Shown in pieces: positions 59,195 to 64,000 of a stretch of 64,000 nucleotides of DNA. The notes below the pieces were generated by a model that saw nothing but the letters and a program-made list of their open reading frames with translations, was not told the origin of the DNA and searched no databases. The DNA is from an uncultured Alphaproteobacteria bacterium (GTDB taxonomy: Bacteria > Pseudomonadota > Alphaproteobacteria > HIMB59 > GCA-002718135): NCBI GenBank assembly GCA_902521315.1, contig CABYRH010000001.1:1-64000 (forward strand). Reading direction: 5' to 3'. The translations under genes were made by a program, and so were the position numbers. Numbering within the stretch: position 1 is the stretch's first letter; each line of letters opens with the position of its first letter.

Positions 59195-59908
59195 ATGATT
59201 AATTTATTTGTTTGGTCTGGACCAAGAAATATTAGTACTGCATTGATGCGATCTTTTGAAAATAGAAAAGACACAAAAGTTTATGATGAACCTTTTTATG
59301 CATATTATTTAAAAAAAACTAACTTAAATCATCCAATGAAAGATGAAATTATAGATAACTATCATACAAATGAAGATGAGGTTATTAATTTAATCACTAA
59401 AGAAGATAATAAGTATAAAATATTTTATCAAAAACATATGACTCATCATATTTTAGATGAAACACGCTTAGATTGGATTAACAAAGGTATAAATTGCTTT
59501 TTAATCCGTGATCCTGCTAAAGTAATTGTCTCTTATTTAAAAAAAAATACTTTAAAATCAATTCAAGATGTAGGTTTTAAAAAACTTTATGAAATTTTTA
59601 AATTATTAAATTCAAAAGAGCCTATAGTAATAAACTCTGATTATTTATTAGCAAGTCCTGAAAAATATTTAAAAATTTTGTGTCAAAAATTAAATTTAGA
59701 TTTTGATCAAAATATGCTCAATTGGCCAAAAGGCTATAGAGATACAGATGGTATTTGGTCTAAAGTTTGGTATCAAGATGTAATCTCCTCTACTACTTTT
59801 AACACGAAAAATTCTAGAGAATATATTGTGCCAAAAACTTATGAAAATATTTATAAAGAATGTTTAAACATATATGAGGAAATTAATAAGTACTCAATTA
59901 AAGTATGA
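59195..59908 (+). CDS. Sulfotransferase-like P-loop protein
   Basis: LFVWSGPRNISTALMRSFENR; DEPFYAYY; FLIRDPAKVIVSYL. Confidence 0.82.
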   Translation: MINLFVWSGPRNISTALMRSFENRKDTKVYDEPFYAYYLKKTNLNHPMKDEIIDNYHTNEDEVINLITKEDNKYKIFYQKHMTHHILDETRLDWINKGINCFLIRDPAKVIVSYLKKNTLKSIQDVGFKKLYEIFKLLNSKEPIVINSDYLLASPEKYLKILCQKLNLDFDQNMLNWPKGYRDTDGIWSKVWYQDVISSTTFNTKNSREYIVPKTYENIYKECLNIYEEINKYSIKV

Positions 59909-60699
59909 ATAAAGAAAATATTCAAGAAGCATCAAAAATTTTATTTGAACATAGATTGAATAAAACTGGATTAAGTTCTTTAAAAAATCTAGAACCTCAG
60001 ACAATTGATGAGGCTTATGCAATTCAAGATAATTTAAAACTGAGATACTTAGAACTGAAAGATAATTTCTGTATTGGAAAAAAAGTTGGATGCACATCTG
60101 TAGCTGCGCAGAAACAAATGAATATAAAAGAACCCTTCCATGGAAATCTATTTTATCGATACAGTTCAAAAAATATTAATTTATTAAATTCTAAAAATTT
60201 CTTTGAACCCTATGTTGAGCCAGAAATTAGTTTCAGAATAAAAGATGATATAAATATTTCTCAAGCACCTTTTAAATTTAAAGACTTAGATTATTTATTA
60301 GATGGTTTATTTTGTTCAGTTGAAATAGTTGATTTTAGATTTAGAAAACCATTATCAGAAATTGGCGCCTTAAATGTAATATCAACTAATGGAGCCTCAG
60401 AATTTTGGATACGTGATGAAAATTTAATTAAAATTAAAGATGTAAATCTTAATAATTTTGAAGTAAGTTTATTAATAAATGACACAATTGTAGATACTGG
60501 AAATACAAAAAATGTATTGGATAATCCATTAAATGCAGTTCTTTGGCTGATAAACAATCTTGCAGAAAAAGGCGAGCCAATGCTTAAAGGTCAGTTTATT
60601 AGTTCTGGATCTTGCACTAAAGCATTTAGAATTTATCCTAAAAGTAAAATTAAAGCTGATTTTAATCAATTAGGTTCAATTGAATTTGAATATATTTAA
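59905..60699 (+). CDS. 2-keto-4-pentenoate hydratase / fumarylacetoacetase-family protein
   Basis: AYAIQDNLKLRYLE; GKKVGCTS; VEPEISFRI; SVEIVDFRF. Confidence 0.85.
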   Translation: MNKENIQEASKILFEHRLNKTGLSSLKNLEPQTIDEAYAIQDNLKLRYLELKDNFCIGKKVGCTSVAAQKQMNIKEPFHGNLFYRYSSKNINLLNSKNFFEPYVEPEISFRIKDDINISQAPFKFKDLDYLLDGLFCSVEIVDFRFRKPLSEIGALNVISTNGASEFWIRDENLIKIKDVNLNNFEVSLLINDTIVDTGNTKNVLDNPLNAVLWLINNLAEKGEPMLKGQFISSGSCTKAFRIYPKSKIKADFNQLGSIEFEYI

Positions 60700-60713
60700 G
60701 TTATTTAATTACT

Positions 60714-61076
60714 ATGGAGACAAAAGTTTTTTATAACAAATCATGCAGTATTTGTAGTTTTGAAATCAATCACTATAAAAAAACTAAGAATAATATTGAG
60801 TGGGTAGACATAAATAATGTAGATGTATCAAAATTAGAAACAAATAAAAATGCAAAAGAACTTTTAAGACGTCTACATACAAAAAAAAATAATAAAGTTT
60901 TTTCAGGAGTTGATGCTTTTATTGAAATGTGGTTAGAGATACCAAAATACAGGTTTTTGGCAAAAATTATTAGAAAACCAATAATATATCAGATTTCTTG
61001 GGTTATTTATGAAGCTTTTGCATTAATTCTATTTTACAAAAACAAGAATCAACTAAATACATTAGAAAGAATTTAA
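60714..61076 (+). CDS. DCC-family thiol-disulfide oxidoreductase (DUF393)
   Basis: VFYNKSCSICSFEINHYKK; GVDAFIEMWLEIPKYRFLAKI. Confidence 0.85.
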   Translation: METKVFYNKSCSICSFEINHYKKTKNNIEWVDINNVDVSKLETNKNAKELLRRLHTKKNNKVFSGVDAFIEMWLEIPKYRFLAKIIRKPIIYQISWVIYEAFALILFYKNKNQLNTLERI

Positions 61077-61463
61077 ATGAATAGTTATTTTGAGTTATTA
61101 GAAAAAATTGTACTTTCAGTACTTATCGTTTGTACAATCATAGCTATTGGTATGGAAATACAAGGTATGATTGCAGTTTACAAAGTTACACTTGCGGACA
61201 TTCTTTTGCTATTTATTTATATTGAAATTATTGGAATGATTAAAGAGTACTGGGTTTCGAAAATGATAAGAATGAGCTACCCTCTTTTCATTGCAATGAC
61301 AGCTCTTGCCAGAATGATAATTATGCAAAGAAAAGATGTTGATCCATCTGCCTATGTGTATGAATCTGTAGCAATATTGATATTAGCTATCGCAATTGTA
61401 GTATTAAGAGTACGTCACATGGAAATACTTAATAGGCGCTCTAAAAAATTACCTGACGATTAA
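61077..61463 (+). CDS. PsiE-like phosphate-starvation-inducible membrane protein
   Basis: LADILLLFIYIEIIGMIKEYW; VRHMEILNRR. Confidence 0.75.
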   Translation: MNSYFELLEKIVLSVLIVCTIIAIGMEIQGMIAVYKVTLADILLLFIYIEIIGMIKEYWVSKMIRMSYPLFIAMTALARMIIMQRKDVDPSAYVYESVAILILAIAIVVLRVRHMEILNRRSKKLPDD

Positions 61464-61474
61464 TCAATACTAAA

Positions 61475-62653
61475 ATGTTTAAATCAAATATCAGCTTTGC
61501 TGAAGAGCAACTCCTATCTTATTTGCCTAAAACTGGAAAATATTATGAAGCAAATAGAAATTACAGTGAAGACATATCTAATAATAATACTACATCTCTA
61601 TTATCTCCCTTCATAAGATATAGGCTAATTTCTGAAGAACAAGTTTTGGGGGAAGTCTTAAAAAAATATGATCTTAGAGAATGCGAGAAATTTATCCAAG
61701 AAATTTATTGGAGAACTTATTGGAAAGGCTGGCTTGAACATAGACCTTCGGTTTATTCTGATTATTTAGAAGATAGAAATAAATTAATTGAAGAATTTGG
61801 TAATAAAAAATTTTATTTAAATGCAATTTCTGGAAGTACAAATCTATCATTTTTTAATAATTGGGTAAATAATCTTAAAGAAAATGGATACTTACATAAC
61901 CATGTAAGAATGTGGTTTGCCTCAATTTGGATTTTTACTCTTAATTTACCTTGGCAACTTGGAGCAGATTTTTTTATGCAACATTTATTGGATGGCGATC
62001 CAGCATCTAATACTCTATCATGGAGATGGGTTGCTGGTATACAGACTAAGGGTAAAAATTATTTGGCAAGAAAAAGTAATATAGAAAAATATAGTAATAT
62101 TGAAATATCAGATAATGAAATTTTAAATGAAAATGCAAATCCTTTAATTGAAGAAAAAATTTATAATGTAAATGAACTAAATTTAAATTCTGATTATAAT
62201 CTTGAAGAGATAAAATATATTTTAATACCAACTGATGAATTAAATATTCTAAAAGATTTAAATCATAAAAAAGTAAATGTTTTTACAGGTTTGCCACTAG
62301 AAGATTATAATGATCACAATTTCTCTGCAAAAATAATTAAACATATAAAAAGTATTTGTATTTCATGTTTTAGTGATGATGATTTTTATAAAAATATTAA
62401 AATTGATATTCAATTTGAAAGTTATTTTGAAAATTTAGATAAATGGATAGAAAAATTTCAAATTCATGAAATTTATTTACCCTATGTAACTAAGGGAAAT
62501 TGGAAAAAAATTTATAATAAAATAATTACAAAATACCCATCAATTAATTTTATAATTTTTAATAGAAAATATGATGTTAATAGTTGGATTTTTTCAAAAA
62601 AAGGTTATTTCAAATTTAAACAAAATATTCCAAACCTAATTACAAAAATTTAA
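61475..62653 (+). CDS. Photolyase/cryptochrome-family protein with FAD-binding domain at the N-terminus and an alpha/beta-like C-terminal domain
   Basis: TSLLSPFIRYRLISEEQV; MWFASIWIFTLNLPWQLGADFFMQHLLDGDPASNTLSWRWVAGIQTKGKNYLARKSNIEKY. Confidence 0.85.
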   Translation: MFKSNISFAEEQLLSYLPKTGKYYEANRNYSEDISNNNTTSLLSPFIRYRLISEEQVLGEVLKKYDLRECEKFIQEIYWRTYWKGWLEHRPSVYSDYLEDRNKLIEEFGNKKFYLNAISGSTNLSFFNNWVNNLKENGYLHNHVRMWFASIWIFTLNLPWQLGADFFMQHLLDGDPASNTLSWRWVAGIQTKGKNYLARKSNIEKYSNIEISDNEILNENANPLIEEKIYNVNELNLNSDYNLEEIKYILIPTDELNILKDLNHKKVNVFTGLPLEDYNDHNFSAKIIKHIKSICISCFSDDDFYKNIKIDIQFESYFENLDKWIEKFQIHEIYLPYVTKGNWKKIYNKIITKYPSINFIIFNRKYDVNSWIFSKKGYFKFKQNIPNLITKI

Positions 62654-62656
62654 ATT

Positions 62657-63601
62657 ATGAAGAATATACTTGAGATAAATAATGTAACTAAATTTTATAA
62701 AAATTCAGTTAAAGCATTGGAAAATGTAAATCTTAATATTAAAGAAGGAGAAATATTTGCTCTACTTGGACCAAATGGTGCAGGAAAATCAACACTGATA
62801 AACTCAATTTGTGGAATTGTAAATTTTAATACAGGAACAATAAAAATAAATAATATGGATATTGTTAAAAATTATCGAATTACTAGAAAAATGACAGGTA
62901 TTGTTCCTCAAGAATTAAATCTTGAATCTTTTGAAACTGTCTGGAACAATGTTAATTATTCTAGAGGTCTTTTTGGTAAAAGGCCTGATCATAATTATAT
63001 AGAAAAGCTTTTAAAACAACTATCCTTATGGGACAAAAAAGATAGTAAAATTAAAGAACTATCGGGTGGAATGAAAAGAAGAGTTCTGATAGCTAAAGCT
63101 TTATCTCACCAACCTAAATTATTATTTTTAGATGAACCAACAGCTAGTGTGGATGTTGAATTGCGCAAAGACATGTGGGATGTTGTTAAAAAATTAAATG
63201 AAGATGGAGTAACAATTATTTTAACAACACATTATATTGAAGAAGCTGAAGAGTTAAGTGACAGAGTGGCAGTTATAAACGATGGTAAAATAATTTTAGT
63301 TGATGAAAAAGATAAATTAATCAAAAAACTTGGAGAAAAAACAATTAAAATTGAATTATTTGAACCTATAGAAAAAATAAATGGTAATTTATCAAAATAT
63401 AATTTTACTTTAGATCAAACAAATAAAATTATCTCACATACCTATAATTTAAACTCAAACACAACTGATATTACTGAACTATTAAATGATGTAAAAAAAG
63501 ATGGTTATGAAATAAAAGATATTAATACTGAGCAAAGTTCACTGGAAGAGATTTTCATTAAACTAATAAAGGAAAATAATAATGAATTGGTACGGAATTA
63601 A
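62657..63601 (+). CDS. ABC transporter ATP-binding protein
   Basis: LLGPNGAGKSTLINSICG; ELSGGMKRRVLIAKAL; LLFLDEPTASVD. Confidence 0.95.
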   Translation: MKNILEINNVTKFYKNSVKALENVNLNIKEGEIFALLGPNGAGKSTLINSICGIVNFNTGTIKINNMDIVKNYRITRKMTGIVPQELNLESFETVWNNVNYSRGLFGKRPDHNYIEKLLKQLSLWDKKDSKIKELSGGMKRRVLIAKALSHQPKLLFLDEPTASVDVELRKDMWDVVKKLNEDGVTIILTTHYIEEAEELSDRVAVINDGKIILVDEKDKLIKKLGEKTIKIELFEPIEKINGNLSKYNFTLDQTNKIISHTYNLNSNTTDITELLNDVKKDGYEIKDINTEQSSLEEIFIKLIKENNNELVRN

Positions 63602-64000
63602 AGCGATATATATTCATGAAATGGAAAGGTTTAGAAGAACCTTATTTCAAAGTCTTGCCTCGCCAATAATTACAACTTCTCTTTACTTTGTAGTTTTTGG
63701 ATCTGCAATTGGTTCAAGAATTACAGAGATAGATGGAATAAATTATGGCTCTTATATCGTACCAGGAATGATTATGTTAACTATCTTAACCCAATCAATT
63801 TCAAATGCTTCTTTTGCTTTTTATTTTCCAAGATTTACAAATACTATCTATGAAATACTTGCTGCACCATTATCATCATTTGAGATAGTACTTGGTTTTG
63901 TAGGAGCCGCAGCATCCAAATCATTAATAATTGGATGTGTAATCATTCTAACAGCTAATTTTTTTGTAGATGTAAGAATAGATCACCCTCTTCTCATGAT
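63582..64000 (+). CDS. ABC-2 type transporter permease, 3' end truncated by window edge
   Basis: Manual translation MNWYGIKAIYIHEMERFRRTLFQSLASPIITTSLYFVVFGSAIGSRI...GSYIVPGMIMLTIL; overlaps the ATPase gene end. Confidence 0.9.
   Translation, partial: MNWYGIKAIYIHEMERFRRTLFQSLASPIITTSLYFVVFGSAIGSRITEIDGINYGSYIVPGMIMLTILTQSISNASFAFYFPRFTNTIYEILAAPLSSFEIVLGFVGAAASKSLIIGCVIILTANFFVDVRIDHPLLM

Noticed and set aside
59894-60169. Minus-strand 91-aa ORF
   Set aside because: Antisense to the FAH-family hydratase with no supporting motif or SD.
1-64000. CRISPR arrays, rRNA genes, insertion sequences
   Set aside because: No regularly spaced repeats, rRNA-like conserved segments or transposase ORFs were seen; poly-A/T tracts are compositional.

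Overview
AT-rich chromosomal window, about 60 protein-coding genes and one tRNA-Arg(CCT). The content suggests a marine alphaproteobacterium of SAR11/HIMB59/AEGEAN-169-like character; that placement is inference from low GC, dmdA-like, NavRh-like channel, urease and sugar ABC genes. Main blocks: a three-domain cNMP-binding/acyltransferase/SGNH fusion protein; a circularly permuted ATP-grasp / alpha-E / transglutaminase operon; an FGGY kinase plus sugar ABC transporter locus; a complete ureDABCEFG cluster; a bacterial voltage-gated Na+-channel-like gene; an AlkB-type hydroxylase; an island-like segment with type III restriction-modification, Sir2 and a tyrosine recombinase; a cyclic-nucleotide signalling and ion-channel cluster; a dmdA-like operon; and an aminotransferase / sulfotransferase / photolyase run. 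The most notable non-coding observation is at 11029-11145. Two tandem copies of a structure match the L-glutamine riboswitch (glnA RNA) core: CGTTC - hairpin - CGGAAGTA - short hairpin - GAAGGAACGC. Differences between the copies preserve pairing. They are followed by a bulged hairpin and a 20-codon upstream ORF whose stop overlaps the start codon of the ATP-grasp gene. This suggests glutamine control of a poorly understood amidoligase-type operon. No rRNA, CRISPR array or clear transposon was seen.
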